Below, one piece after another: positions 22,721-32,065 of a stretch of DNA of 64,000 bases. Location: the NCBI GenBank assembly GCA_027489295.1, contig JAIYAA010000016.1, positions 1 through 64,000 on the forward strand. Direction: 5' to 3'. Origin of the DNA: Sphingomonadales bacterium. GTDB taxonomy: Bacteria; Pseudomonadota; Alphaproteobacteria; Sphingomonadales; Sphingomonadaceae. The position numbers were made by a program, and so were the translations under genes. The notes beneath the pieces were generated by a model that did no database searches, was not told where the DNA came from, and was given only the letters and a program-made list of their open reading frames with translations. Position 1 is the stretch's first letter. Each line of letters begins with the position of its first letter.

Positions 22721-23545
22721 ATGATGAAGCTCTACCCCGAGAACTATGATGTCGAAGTCGAGGTCGCATTCAGCGACCTCAACAACGCACCGATCGTCGT
22801 CACCGAAATTCGCGCCGCGCTCTATGACGGCGACGACCAGGTGATCGTCGATTTCGGCTCGCTGCCCTTCGATTCGGCCGACACCTCGAAGTCGATCACC
22901 GTGCCGGCCAGCTTCAACGTTCTCGGGGAGGGCGAGCTTTCGGCCGCGCGTATCCTGCGCGTGACCCTGCAGACGGCTGCCGGCGCCATTCGCCGGTCGC
23001 ACGGTTACATCATCGAGGGCGAAAGCCGCCTCGAGCTGCTCAACAACACCTTTGTCACGCTCGAGGCATCCGAAGCCCTGGCGCGTGACATGCCGGAGCT
23101 GAAGGCCTGGCGCAGTGCCAGCGACGAGCAGCGCGCCGCAGCTCTCATCAACGCCTTTACGCGCCTGAAGCGCATTCAGCTTCGCGTGACCTATCCAAGC
23201 CGCATCAATGCGGCCCATACCGAAACGCTCGATCGCGATGGCTATGAGTGCATGATGGAAACGATTCTTTGGCCGGGCATCTGGGACGAACTCACCGTCG
23301 ATGATTTCCTCGATCTGCCGCGAGACTTCCGGCGCGCACTTCGCATGGCTCAGATCAGCGAGGCGAACGAGATCCTCACTGACGATCCGATCCAGTCGCG
23401 CCATCGTGCCGGCGTGATCTCCGAGACGGTCGGTGAAAGCTCCATGATGCTGCGCGGTGGCAAGCTGCAGATCGGCGTTGCCGAGCAGACGCTGCGCTAC
23501 CTGTCCGGCTACGTCTACTACAAGGTGAGCATCGCACGCGCATGA
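22721..23545 (+). CDS. head-tail connector (adaptor) protein, 274 aa
   Basis: The N-terminal ~100 residues read as an Ig-like beta sandwich (VEVAFSDLNNAPIVVTEI). The C-terminal part (LPRDFRRALRMAQISEANEIL) is helical, as in HK97 gp6-like adaptors. Order capsid, adaptor, stopper, gp10-like, terminator matches siphophage connectors. The ATG at 22721 is 3 bp after the previous stop; an alternative ATG is at 22724. Confidence 0.6.
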   Translation: MMKLYPENYDVEVEVAFSDLNNAPIVVTEIRAALYDGDDQVIVDFGSLPFDSADTSKSITVPASFNVLGEGELSAARILRVTLQTAAGAIRRSHGYIIEGESRLELLNNTFVTLEASEALARDMPELKAWRSASDEQRAAALINAFTRLKRIQLRVTYPSRINAAHTETLDRDGYECMMETILWPGIWDELTVDDFLDLPRDFRRALRMAQISEANEILTDDPIQSRHRAGVISETVGESSMMLRGGKLQIGVAEQTLRYLSGYVYYKVSIARA

Positions 23546-24315
23546 TCATCCAGCAGCTCGACGAACTGGCCACCCGCGCCCAGGACCGCTACAACGCATT
23601 CACCGATCGACTGCGGGCGTTCTATGCGTCTGCGCTCCTGTCGCGCGACATGGGCACCGTCGCCCTAATCAACCGCGTCGAGAACGAGGCCGAGTTCGCT
23701 GTTACCAGCTTCCTGCGCGACGAATGGCTGGCGATCAAGGATCGTCTGCAGGAAATCGCTGTAGAAGCTCACAGAGCGACGCTCGCAGAAATCGAGAGCA
23801 TCGAGTCGTCTGATCTGACGGACGCAGCGAGCGAGCATGTGCGCGCGTCTGTCGAGTATCTGTTCAGCGAACTGCATACGCAGGTGTTGCGCGACGTCGC
23901 GACCCTGAAGCGCACCCTGCAGCGTGCAGCCCTCGAGATCTCCATCTCTTCGCGCTCGCGCGGCGTCAACGTCCGGTCGGCCGCGATGGAGTTTGCCATC
24001 GGCAACACGGCCGATATCGAGTTCTCCTTTCACGACCGCGCATCCCGCAAGTGGAAGTCCGCGGCCTTCGTGCGCTCGACCTGGCGCCACACGGCGCTGT
24101 CCGTCTACAACGAGGTCGTGCTGTTCACGCTTGCCGATCACGGTCTGCGGCACGCCCAGGTCTTCAGCGTCTCGCCGGGTGCTGCGAGCCATCTGATGCT
24201 GATCTCTCTGTCCTCGAACGCCGAGATCCCGACCTATTCGGAGATCCGCGAGACGGTCTTTCATCCGAACGCCAATGCATTTCTCATGATGGAGGGCGCC
24301 GATGTTCAGGCCTAA
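23542..24315 (+). CDS. hypothetical virion or morphogenesis protein, 257 aa
   Basis: Unknown. Long helical N-terminal half (LDELATRAQDRYNAFTDRLR, then LKRTLQRAALEI) followed by a mixed alpha/beta C-terminus. ATGA overlap with the adaptor and 14-bp overlap with the next connector gene argue for a head-tail joining role. Confidence 0.6.
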   Translation: MIIQQLDELATRAQDRYNAFTDRLRAFYASALLSRDMGTVALINRVENEAEFAVTSFLRDEWLAIKDRLQEIAVEAHRATLAEIESIESSDLTDAASEHVRASVEYLFSELHTQVLRDVATLKRTLQRAALEISISSRSRGVNVRSAAMEFAIGNTADIEFSFHDRASRKWKSAAFVRSTWRHTALSVYNEVVLFTLADHGLRHAQVFSVSPGAASHLMLISLSSNAEIPTYSEIRETVFHPNANAFLMMEGADVQA

Positions 24316-24643
24316 CGCCACATGCCTGCTTGCTCGCGTGACCGGCCGGGATCGCTACGGGCAGGAAAGCTATGCTGATCCGGTCGAGATCGCCTTTGCC
24401 CCGGTGCGCCTGCTTGCCCAGACCAGCGATACATCGGTTCGGGCAGACTCGTCTGCCTCGCGCGGCCAGGCTGAAGTGACGATCGGCGTCTTCAAGATCC
24501 TGGTCGAGGCAGCACTCTACCCGCTGCAGGGCAACGACCGCATCGAGATCAACGGGACGCGCTACCGCGTGATGAACCAGCACCCGCGCTACCGCGTCAC
24601 GGGTGATCTTGATCACGTCGAGATCGACCTGGAGCCGCTCTGA
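24302..24643 (+). CDS. head closure (stopper) protein, 113 aa
   Basis: Size, beta-rich pattern and C-terminal RYRVMNQHPRYRVTGDLDHV are typical of SPP1 gp16/lambda gpFII-like stopper or head-tail joining proteins. It starts inside the preceding gene and overlaps the next by one base. Confidence 0.65.
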   Translation: MFRPNATCLLARVTGRDRYGQESYADPVEIAFAPVRLLAQTSDTSVRADSSASRGQAEVTIGVFKILVEAALYPLQGNDRIEINGTRYRVMNQHPRYRVTGDLDHVEIDLEPL

Positions 24644-25074
24644 TGATCAGGATGAAATGCACCGGCACCACTGAAGCGATCCTTCGCCTGCGCAACACTG
24701 CAATTCGTGTTCAGGAGAATGCCCGCAAGACCTTTCATCGCGGCGCCGACGAGCTCGTCAAGAAGGCTGCCGAGTTCGCGCCCGTCGACAAGCACAATCT
24801 CGAGGAGGCGATCGAGAAGCGCGTCGGCTACGTCGGCCCGCGCGGTCGTCTGGCTATCGATATCGGGCTGAAAGACATGGTCAACGGCGTCGACGTTAGT
24901 GTCTACGGCGTTCAGATGCACGAGGGCGAATACAATCTGGGCCCGGGTTCGGTCGAAAAGCAGGCGCGCACCGGCAAGCGTGTCGGTCCGGGCTTTATCA
25001 CGCGTGCCTTTGACGAGGTTGCGAAGAAGCTGACGAAAGATATCGAAGAAGCGGTCGACGAGGAACTCGAATGA
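24643..25074 (+). CDS. HK97 gp10-like tail component, 143 aa
   Basis: Pattern LRNTAIRVQENARKTFHRGA followed by VDKHNLEEAIEKRV fits the HK97-gp10 family, which acts at the tail-completion step. Position between stopper and tail terminator agrees. Confidence 0.7.
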   Translation: MIRMKCTGTTEAILRLRNTAIRVQENARKTFHRGADELVKKAAEFAPVDKHNLEEAIEKRVGYVGPRGRLAIDIGLKDMVNGVDVSVYGVQMHEGEYNLGPGSVEKQARTGKRVGPGFITRAFDEVAKKLTKDIEEAVDEELE

Positions 25075-25478
25075 TCTGGGACATTATCGCCAACAAGATC
25101 GAACAGGCAGGGCTCGCGAAGCTCGGCGAGACCATGTACGAGCAGACCATGCCGGCCGACGAGCGCATCTGCGTGGGTCTTTATGAGCCCCTGGATGGCG
25201 TCAAGATCGACCCGCATCTGCCAGGGCTCTACAAGCCGAATCTGAAGATCATCGTGCGCCACGATCGCATCGATCTCGGCAAGCAGATGGCGTCCGAGAT
25301 CTCCAATCTGCTGATCGTCACGGGCGAAGAGATCTATGAGGCGACGCCTGAGCGGGGCAGGGTGCGGCTGAAGGTCTTCTACCCTCGAGCACTGCCGATC
25401 CAGTTCCCGTCTCTGGTGGGTGAACTGACGGAGTGGTCGCTGAACTTCCAGACCGCATTCACGATCAATCGACCCTAA
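25071..25478 (+). CDS. tail terminator protein, 135 aa
   Basis: Sits where the lambda gpU-type terminator lies, directly before the major tail protein; predicted alpha/beta (LKIIVRHDRIDLGKQMASEI). It would cap the tail tube and join it to the head. ATGA overlap upstream. Confidence 0.65.
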   Translation: MIWDIIANKIEQAGLAKLGETMYEQTMPADERICVGLYEPLDGVKIDPHLPGLYKPNLKIIVRHDRIDLGKQMASEISNLLIVTGEEIYEATPERGRVRLKVFYPRALPIQFPSLVGELTEWSLNFQTAFTINRP

Positions 25479-25511
25479 CCTTCCGGTCTAGCGCCTTTCT
25501 GCCGATTGGTC

Positions 25512-25582
25512 AATCAGTATTGACTGATTCTGCTTGCTCGCATCCGCGCAACTCGGTAAACTATGTGCAGTCAATACTGATT
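25512..25582 (+). promoter_or_regulatory. major tail promoter flanked by operators 14 and 15
   Basis: Operator 14 (AATCAGTATTGACT, 25512-25525), then TTGCTC (25534-25539), 17 bp, TAAACT (25557-25562), then operator 15 (AGTCAATACTGATT, 25569-25582). Same plan as the capsid promoter. Confidence 0.65.
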
Positions 25583-25618
25583 GAACGGCCGAGAGGCCAT
25601 TTCTGAAGGAGATAAGTC

Positions 25619-26134
25619 ATGGCTTCGAGCACTGAAAACGTGAAGCTTGGCGTCTGCAATGTCCTCTTCGATGCTGTCGACCTCGGCTTCACCAAGGGCG
25701 GCGTTGAAGTCGAAGTGCAGACCAGCACGCACGAGGTAATGGTCGATCAGACGGGTGAAACCCCGATCGACGAAATCATCATGGGCCGCACGGTCCAGGT
25801 CACGGTTCCGATGGCCGAGACGACCCTGGAAAACCTCGTGAAGGTTATGCCGGGCTCGACCCTCATCACCGATACGGCCGATCCGACGAAGAAGAAGGTC
25901 GCGGTCTCCACCGGCGTCTCGATCTCGCTTCTGTCGCTCGCCAAGAAGCTCGTCCTGCGTCCGAAGGGCACGACCGGCGAGGATGACTTCGTCGTTCTCA
26001 AGGCCATGACCTCCGGCGCCCTGCAGTTCGCCTACCAGACCGACCAGGAGCGCATCTTCAACGTGGTCTTCAAGGGCTACGCTGACGAGAGCGGCGACCT
26101 GTTTGTCGTCGGTGACGAGACCGCTGCAGCCTAA
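25619..26134 (+). CDS. major tail (tube) protein, 171 aa
   Basis: Beta-rich, starts MASSTENVKLGVCNVLFDAV, with EVQTSTHEVMVDQTGETPID typical of tail-tube proteins that assign a hexameric ring repeat. Own promoter, AAGGAGATAAGTC ribosome site and downstream terminator fit high expression. Next genes are the tail chaperone and tape measure, as expected. Confidence 0.85.
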   Translation: MASSTENVKLGVCNVLFDAVDLGFTKGGVEVEVQTSTHEVMVDQTGETPIDEIIMGRTVQVTVPMAETTLENLVKVMPGSTLITDTADPTKKKVAVSTGVSISLLSLAKKLVLRPKGTTGEDDFVVLKAMTSGALQFAYQTDQERIFNVVFKGYADESGDLFVVGDETAAA

Positions 26135-26159
26135 TGGGCTTGCGTTCTCCTAATCGATA

Positions 26160-26202
26160 AGTCAAAATTGACTGATCGTCTTTCGAGGCGGTCAGTCTTT
26201 TT
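26160..26202 (+). terminator. terminator overlapping operator 16
   Basis: GACTGATCG (26170-26178) pairs with CGGTCAGTC (26189-26197, one G-T wobble), followed by TTTTT. Operator AGTCAAAATTGACT is at 26160-26173, overlapping the left arm. The second operator-plus-terminator fusion after 20615. Confidence 0.7.
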
Positions 26203-26225
26203 GTTTCAACCAAGGAAAACCTCTC

Positions 26226-26576
26226 ATGAGCGTCAAGTATCTCGACCTCGATTCCATCGCCTCCGACGTCAACTTCACCATCAAGCTGAATGGCAAGGAG
26301 CACCAGGTCATCGAGACCACGATCGAGGACTTCATTGCCAACTCCGAGCTCGTCGAGGCTCAGGGCCTGCATTCGGATCCTGCCAAGGAGCTGAAGCTGA
26401 TGGTCAAGATCATCAAGCGTTCGGTGCCGACGGTCGACGAAGCCGAACTCCTGAAGCTGCGCTTCTCGCAGGTCGCGGCGATCAAGGAATTCGTCATGAC
26501 GGCCAACGGCGAGATGGCTGAGAAGTCCGAGGAGGGTGCCGCTGGCGCAGAGGGAAAGTCGACTACCAACAGCTAA
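26226..26576 (+). CDS. tail assembly chaperone, upstream product (gpG-like), 116 aa
   Basis: Reads as a mixed strand-helix domain with an acidic/Ala-Gly C-terminus, between tube and tape-measure genes, where lambda G lies. Near its end the heptamer GGGAAAG (26552-26558) is in the G GGA AAG phase used by lambda for -1 frameshifting. Most ribosomes would stop at 26576; a fraction would make the longer product. The chaperone binds the tape measure during tail assembly. Confidence 0.85.
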   Translation: MSVKYLDLDSIASDVNFTIKLNGKEHQVIETTIEDFIANSELVEAQGLHSDPAKELKLMVKIIKRSVPTVDEAELLKLRFSQVAAIKEFVMTANGEMAEKSEEGAAGAEGKSTTNS

Positions 26577-26917
26577 AGGCTGTCGACCTTCCATTCCTGA
26601 TTGCCCGCATCATCCGAACCTTCCGGTTCTCGCATGCGGACATGATGAAAATGCCGGTTCGCCTGTTCTGGTTCTATAGCCGGCAGGTGGATCGGATCCG
26701 GGCAGAAGAGGATCTTCGCCTTCTTCGCGTCCTCGCAGCAGCACAGAGCGGCGAGGCAATGACGAAGGAAGCAGAGCGCCTCAATCAAGAGCTCGGCACG
26801 GTGCGCGTGTTTGCACCCGTCGAGCGGACCATCGTCGTCGATGGTCAGGAAAGGGATCCGAATTTCGACAAGGCTGCTCTCGATGCCCTGCGAATGAAGG
26901 TCCGCGGTAAGCGGTAA
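26558..26917 (+). CDS. tail chaperone -1 frameshift extension (gpGT-like)
   Basis: After slipping at 26552-26558 translation continues VDYQQLKAVDLPFLIARIIR through to MKVRGKR at 26917, giving a fusion of about 230 aa starting at 26226. The downstream frame has no independent ribosome site of note and is open across the junction. In lambda the GT fusion is essential for tail assembly and the T part contacts the tube protein. Confidence 0.85.
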   Translation, partial: VDYQQLKAVDLPFLIARIIRTFRFSHADMMKMPVRLFWFYSRQVDRIRAEEDLRLLRVLAAAQSGEAMTKEAERLNQELGTVRVFAPVERTIVVDGQERDPNFDKAALDALRMKVRGKR

Positions 26918-26930
26918 TTCAAAACTGACT
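26917..26930. promoter_or_regulatory. palindromic operator 17 (ATTCAAAACTGACT)
   Basis: Degenerate left half, 12 bp before the tape-measure start. Confidence 0.5.
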
Positions 26931-26942
26931 GGTTAGAGGCAA

Positions 26943-29900
26943 ATGTCGGCAATCAAGGTTGAACTGGAACTCGTAGATGGCTCGTTCACGAACCGCATGT
27001 TGCATGCGGGCGAGACGATTGCCCAGTTCAACCGGAATGTCGCCCGGTCCTCGCCGGAACTGCGTCGCCTGGCAGCCGCTGGCCAGAGCGTCATCAAAAG
27101 CATGGAACAGGTCAACGAGCGTTCGCAGGGCTTCCTGGGGACGCTCCGCGACATCGCAGTCGTCACGACCGCTGTCTCCATGGGCTTCAACAAGATCGTC
27201 AATATTCAGGATACCTGGATCGGCAAGGTCGTTCGCACCAATGCCGAATTCGAGCGTCTGGTCTTCCAGATGCGCGCCATGTCGAGCGCGGCCGATCCGA
27301 TTGCAGAGGCTGCCAAGGAAGTCGACTCCCTCGTTGAGGCTGCGAAGAACGCGCCGTTCTCCCTACAGGCACTGTCGAACGGCTTCACCAAGCTGAAGGC
27401 AACTGGCACTGACCCGCTCGCCGGCTCACTCCAGGCGCTGCAGGACGGTGTTGCGGCCTTCGGTGGAACTGACGCCGTCTTCGAACGCACCATCCTCGGT
27501 ATCTCGCAGATGTCCGGTAAGGGCGTCATCCAGATGGAAGAACTGCGCCAGCAGGTCGGTGAATCCATGCCGCAGGCCGTCTCGCTGATGGCCGCGTCCA
27601 TGGGCGTATCGATGGCGACCCTCATCGACAAGATCTCGACCGGTCGCCTGGCTGCAAAGCCCGCACTCGATCTCTTCTATGCCGAGCTTGATCGTGCCTT
27701 CGGTGGCACGGCGCAGCGCATGATGCAGACCTTCTCCGGTCAGATTGCCCGCACGCAGACGCAGATGCAGGAGTTCGCTCGCATCATCGGTGGCGTCGAC
27801 AAGGAGACGGGCATCGCCGGCGAGAACGGCTTCATGGCCAACCTGACGAACCAGGTGCGCGATCTCAACGACGCCCTCGACAGCGCCGGTGGCCGCAACT
27901 TCGCACGCATGCTGGGCGACGGGCTCAACACCGCAGTCATGTGGCTGCGCACTGCAATCGATACGGCCTATGAGTGGCGCCAGGCAATCAGCAACACCGC
28001 TGAGCTTCTGGCCTTTGTCGCAGGTCTGAAGCTGCTGGGCGCTGGCCTGAGCACGCTGCGCGGGCTCTACGCGTCGGCCACGACCTCGATCGAAATGCTC
28101 CGCTTCGGCTTCGTGCGTGCCAACGCGGCTGCAGCTCTCCATCAGGCAGCGCTTCGCAACACCGCAATCAGCATTGCATCCGTCGATCGCGCGGCTCGTG
28201 TCGCTGCGGCAACCAATCTGCGCGCCATGGTCACGATGCTGGGTCGCGTCGCGCCGGTCGCCGGTATTCTCGGTCTCGCCATCTACGAGGTCGCCGACGC
28301 CTTCGACGTCTTCGGCAATCGCGGCAAGGAGGCCATCAAGACCCTGCGCGAATTCGGCGAGCTGTCTGCGGCCGAGATCGACAAGGCTGCCGATAATATC
28401 GAAAAGCGCCAGGCTGATCTCGCCAAGGAGATCGCACAGATCGAATACAGCGCGGGCCGCTCGGTCATCTTCGGCCGGCAGGAAGATCGTGCGGCCAAGG
28501 TCGCCGAGATCATCGAGCAGAAAAAGGAAGAGGCCGACATCGAGGGTCGTCTGGCCGAACTCGAGTCGGATCGACTGAAGCTTGCCGAAGCGCGCCAGAA
28601 GAACGCCGAGAGCGAAGCTCAGCGTGAGGCTGACCGGCGCATGCGCAACTTCGACCAGCTTCTGCAGGTCGAGCAGCGCGCCTACCGCGACAGCCGAAAC
28701 GCGATCAACGAGAAGGCCGACCTCGAGGTCTCAACGGCCGGCACTACAAATCGCAAGATCAGCGAGATCGAAGCACAGCGCACCGAACTCCTGAAGCAGA
28801 ACGCAGCGGCATACTACAAGTGGCAGATCGACGAGCTTACCAAGCAGCTCGACGTCGTTCGCGGCGCTGGCAAAGACACGGTCATGTCGCAGACCGATCT
28901 GATGATCGCCGACAAGCTGTCGGAGAAGCTCGAGGAAGTGCGCGCCGCTCGTGAGAGCCTGACCAACTTTGGCACGATCCCGGATATCGGCGAGGGTGAC
29001 AATACGGAATCGTCTTTCGACAAGCTGCGCAAGCTGGTCGACGGCACGAAGGACGACGTCGCCTCGCTCGAAGACCAGTTGAGCGGCGCCAACTCGGAGC
29101 TCGCCGACTTCCAGGCGAAGTTCGCCCGCGGAGCCTATGGTGACACCTCGCTTCAGCAGACCCGCGAACTCGGCGCCGAGATGGAAGCCCTGTTGCGCAG
29201 GAAGCAGGCGCTCGACGAGATCAATGACGGCGCCAAGGATATCCGCCAGGACATCGAGCAGACCCGTATCCGGCTGCTTGAGAAGCGCATGGAGCTCGAG
29301 GAGCGCGCCCGCGACCGTGAGCTGACCGAGGGCGAGAAGATCGCCCTGCGCATCCGTGAGGGCTACTACAAGGGCTTCGGCAAGGACAACCCGGCACAGA
29401 AGGCTGTCGACGGTCTCATCGAAGGCCTCGCGCTTCAGGGCAAGGTTGCGACGCGCGTCGGCGACGTCATGCAGAACAACACGTTCGGCAATCCGACGGC
29501 GACCAAGATCGAGACCATCAACGACAAGCTGCGTGACATGCTGGGCATCGTCACCGGCATTGGCAACGGTGTGGCCGGCATCTCCTGGGATGGCCTGTCG
29601 AACGGCCTAAACGCATCCGGCAGCTTCGGCGCGATCATGGGCGGCAATGTCCCGCGGATCACGAACTGGTCCGGCTCGATCCTCGATCTGATCGCCAAGG
29701 GCGAGTCGGGCGGCGACTACAACGCGACCCTCGACAATGGCCGCTGGACGGGCGGGCCGCAGAACCTCGTCGGCATGACGCTCAACCAGGTGCGTCAGCT
29801 CCAGGCTGGCATGCGCACGCCCGCAAACCGCGCGCTCTATGGTAACGGCAAGGGCTCGTCGGCACTGGGCAAGTATCAGATCGTCGGTCAGACCCTCGAA

Positions 29901-31703
29901 GGCCTGATGCGGGAGATGGGCCTGTCCGGTAATGAGCTGTTCGACGAGAAGATGCAGGACCAGATGGCCTCGCATCTGCTCAATCGACGCATGCAGAGCG
30001 GTGGTGGGCTTGCCGGCCTGCGCGCTGAATGGACCTCGCTCAAGAACGTTTCGGACAGCGCGATCAATCAGGCGCTTGCAGCGTCCGCGAACGGCCCGAC
30101 CCGCGACCGCGCGGCCGGCTACGTCGATCCTATGGTGTCGGCGCCGAACGCCGCACCCGCAATGTCGATGCTGCCGTCCGTCGTGCCGAGCTTCACTGCT
30201 GAAGATCAGGCCGAGATCAACGGCTACATGACCCAGCGCAATGCGCTGCAGGAGGAGTTCCTGCGCCAGGCTGCCGAACTGGCAACCGAAGAGAGCAGCC
30301 TCGACGAAGCAACTCGCGCGCAGGACACTGCCGACTACATGGATGAGCTTCGCACGAAGATCACCACGGCAACCGAAAGCCTCGATGGCCTCGACAAGAA
30401 CTACCGCGCGACCGTCGCCCTGATCGAAAAGGGTGAGATCGGCGTCGGCAAGGATGCCTCGCTGCCGGCAAACAAGGAACTGCTCGAGATCGCCAAGCAG
30501 CTCGACGCGGTCGAGAAGCAGCGCGCCGATCGAAAGGAAGCGGCCGGCAACATCGAGAATGCCAACCTGCGCTTCAAGGAGCAGGAGCTCCAGATGGAGC
30601 GCAAGATCGCCGAGCTGAAGGCGAAGGCTGCAAACCCGAACGCACGCCTCGACAGCTCCGGCCTGGTCGAACTGCGCTCGCAGCTTGACCAGTATCTCGC
30701 CGACGTCGTCACGGTCTACGGCAAGGAGTCGACGGAATACGCGGCTGCGACCGAGCGCAAGCGCCAGGTGCTCGCCCAGTTCACCCAGCAGGAGCTGTGG
30801 CAGGATGCATCCGCGTCCGCGGCCAAGACCCAGGAGCTGAACCGCTCGCTGATGACTGAGCGCCAGGCGCGTCAGGCTGCCATGCAGCAGGAGCTCGCCG
30901 AGGTCGATGCGAAGATCGCCTACTACAAGCAGGCCGGTCTCCTCGACGTCCAGGCAACCGAGCAGTTCGAAGCCGAGAAGGCTGCTATCCGCGCGAAATA
31001 CACCCAGCAGGATCCGATCGGCGCCAAGCTGAAGGAGTGGGGTGATCTCCAGGGCAATCTGGACAAGGCAGCGGGCGGCTGGATGGACTCGCTCGCCGAC
31101 GGTCTGGCCGGTCTCATCACCGGCACGGGCGATCTGCGCTCGACCCTGCAGGGCATTGCCAACGACATGATCAAGATGGCGCTGAAATACGCCATGAGCA
31201 GCTTCATGGGCAACAAGGGCAAGGCTGCAGCTCCCGGCGCCGGTGGCAAGATGGGCAAAAGCGGCAAGACCGGCAATGCGGCCGGCAAGATGGGCAAGGC
31301 TGTCGGCATCCCGACCGGTCATACCGGTGGTATCGCCGGCGCGCTGACCGCTCGCTCGATGGTCAACCCCGCGATCTTCAAGAATGCCCGCAAGTTCCAC
31401 TCTGGCGCAAACAGCTTCGGTGGCCGTCGCCTGATGCCTGGTGAGATGCCGGCGATCGTCAAGAAGGAAGAGGGCATCTTCACGCCCGAGCAGATGGCCG
31501 CTCTCGGTTCGGCTGCCTCGAGCAACAATCAGTCTGTGGTGATCAACTCGCCCGTGACGGTCAATGCAAACGGCGGAACGCCCGAGCAGAACGCCGATCT
31601 CGCCGAGCAGGTGCGCAAGCAGATGGAAGGCACGATGCGCGGGGTGGTCGTGGACGAACTTCGCAAGCAGACCCGGCCTGGCAATATGTTGAGTGGGAGA
31701 TAA
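26943..31703 (+). CDS. tape measure protein with embedded lysozyme-like domain, 1586 aa
   Basis: N-terminal tape-measure domain (about 80-230, LVFQMRAMSSAADPI, QMEELRQQVGESMPQAVSLM), then hydrophobic stretches at about 345-370 and 430-450, long coiled coils (480-850), a domain at about 908-1020 (IAKGESGGDYNATLDNG, GSSALGKYQIVGQTLEGL) resembling a transglycosylase/lysozyme with candidate catalytic Glu in KGESGG, more coiled coil, and a Gly/Lys-rich C-terminus. It sets tail length (roughly 0.15 nm per residue) and the enzymatic part would locally open peptidoglycan during DNA entry. Confidence 0.9.
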   Translation: MSAIKVELELVDGSFTNRMLHAGETIAQFNRNVARSSPELRRLAAAGQSVIKSMEQVNERSQGFLGTLRDIAVVTTAVSMGFNKIVNIQDTWIGKVVRTNAEFERLVFQMRAMSSAADPIAEAAKEVDSLVEAAKNAPFSLQALSNGFTKLKATGTDPLAGSLQALQDGVAAFGGTDAVFERTILGISQMSGKGVIQMEELRQQVGESMPQAVSLMAASMGVSMATLIDKISTGRLAAKPALDLFYAELDRAFGGTAQRMMQTFSGQIARTQTQMQEFARIIGGVDKETGIAGENGFMANLTNQVRDLNDALDSAGGRNFARMLGDGLNTAVMWLRTAIDTAYEWRQAISNTAELLAFVAGLKLLGAGLSTLRGLYASATTSIEMLRFGFVRANAAAALHQAALRNTAISIASVDRAARVAAATNLRAMVTMLGRVAPVAGILGLAIYEVADAFDVFGNRGKEAIKTLREFGELSAAEIDKAADNIEKRQADLAKEIAQIEYSAGRSVIFGRQEDRAAKVAEIIEQKKEEADIEGRLAELESDRLKLAEARQKNAESEAQREADRRMRNFDQLLQVEQRAYRDSRNAINEKADLEVSTAGTTNRKISEIEAQRTELLKQNAAAYYKWQIDELTKQLDVVRGAGKDTVMSQTDLMIADKLSEKLEEVRAARESLTNFGTIPDIGEGDNTESSFDKLRKLVDGTKDDVASLEDQLSGANSELADFQAKFARGAYGDTSLQQTRELGAEMEALLRRKQALDEINDGAKDIRQDIEQTRIRLLEKRMELEERARDRELTEGEKIALRIREGYYKGFGKDNPAQKAVDGLIEGLALQGKVATRVGDVMQNNTFGNPTATKIETINDKLRDMLGIVTGIGNGVAGISWDGLSNGLNASGSFGAIMGGNVPRITNWSGSILDLIAKGESGGDYNATLDNGRWTGGPQNLVGMTLNQVRQLQAGMRTPANRALYGNGKGSSALGKYQIVGQTLEGLMREMGLSGNELFDEKMQDQMASHLLNRRMQSGGGLAGLRAEWTSLKNVSDSAINQALAASANGPTRDRAAGYVDPMVSAPNAAPAMSMLPSVVPSFTAEDQAEINGYMTQRNALQEEFLRQAAELATEESSLDEATRAQDTADYMDELRTKITTATESLDGLDKNYRATVALIEKGEIGVGKDASLPANKELLEIAKQLDAVEKQRADRKEAAGNIENANLRFKEQELQMERKIAELKAKAANPNARLDSSGLVELRSQLDQYLADVVTVYGKESTEYAAATERKRQVLAQFTQQELWQDASASAAKTQELNRSLMTERQARQAAMQQELAEVDAKIAYYKQAGLLDVQATEQFEAEKAAIRAKYTQQDPIGAKLKEWGDLQGNLDKAAGGWMDSLADGLAGLITGTGDLRSTLQGIANDMIKMALKYAMSSFMGNKGKAAAPGAGGKMGKSGKTGNAAGKMGKAVGIPTGHTGGIAGALTARSMVNPAIFKNARKFHSGANSFGGRRLMPGEMPAIVKKEEGIFTPEQMAALGSAASSNNQSVVINSPVTVNANGGTPEQNADLAEQVRKQMEGTMRGVVVDELRKQTRPGNMLSGR

Positions 31704-31705
31704 GC

Positions 31706-32056
31706 ATGGCCCTGAAAACTTTCGAACCTGAGCCCGGCCCTTCGCCGGGCACGCGCAAGGGGCGCGACATCAAGGTGCTCGAGGCTGAATTCGGTGACGG
31801 CTACAGCCAGCCGACGCCGGACGGCTTCAATCACATGCGCCGCACACTGTCTCTGTCGTGGAACGGTCTGAGCGAGGATCAGTATAACCGGATCGTCGGC
31901 TTCTTCGAGGAGCACGAGGGCACCGAGCCGTTTTACTATACGCCGGCCGGTGAGACGCGACCGGTCAAGTGGATCTGTCACACCTGGGAAGACACGGTTG
32001 AGGGCATCTTCAAGGTGTCGGCCGAGTTCAAGCAGAGCTTTACGCTGGTCGATTGA
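31706..32056 (+). CDS. minor tail protein M-like, 116 aa
   Basis: EFGDGYSQPTPDGFNHMRRT and a C-terminal KVSAEFKQSF match the lambda gpM-type minor tail family, which joins the tape measure to the tip. Starts 3 bp after the tape measure. Confidence 0.8.
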   Translation: MALKTFEPEPGPSPGTRKGRDIKVLEAEFGDGYSQPTPDGFNHMRRTLSLSWNGLSEDQYNRIVGFFEEHEGTEPFYYTPAGETRPVKWICHTWEDTVEGIFKVSAEFKQSFTLVD

Positions 32057-32065
32057 CCTTCTCGC

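Noticed and set aside
29607..31400. Long minus frame opposite the tape measure
   Set aside because: Composition-driven shadow of a coiled-coil gene.
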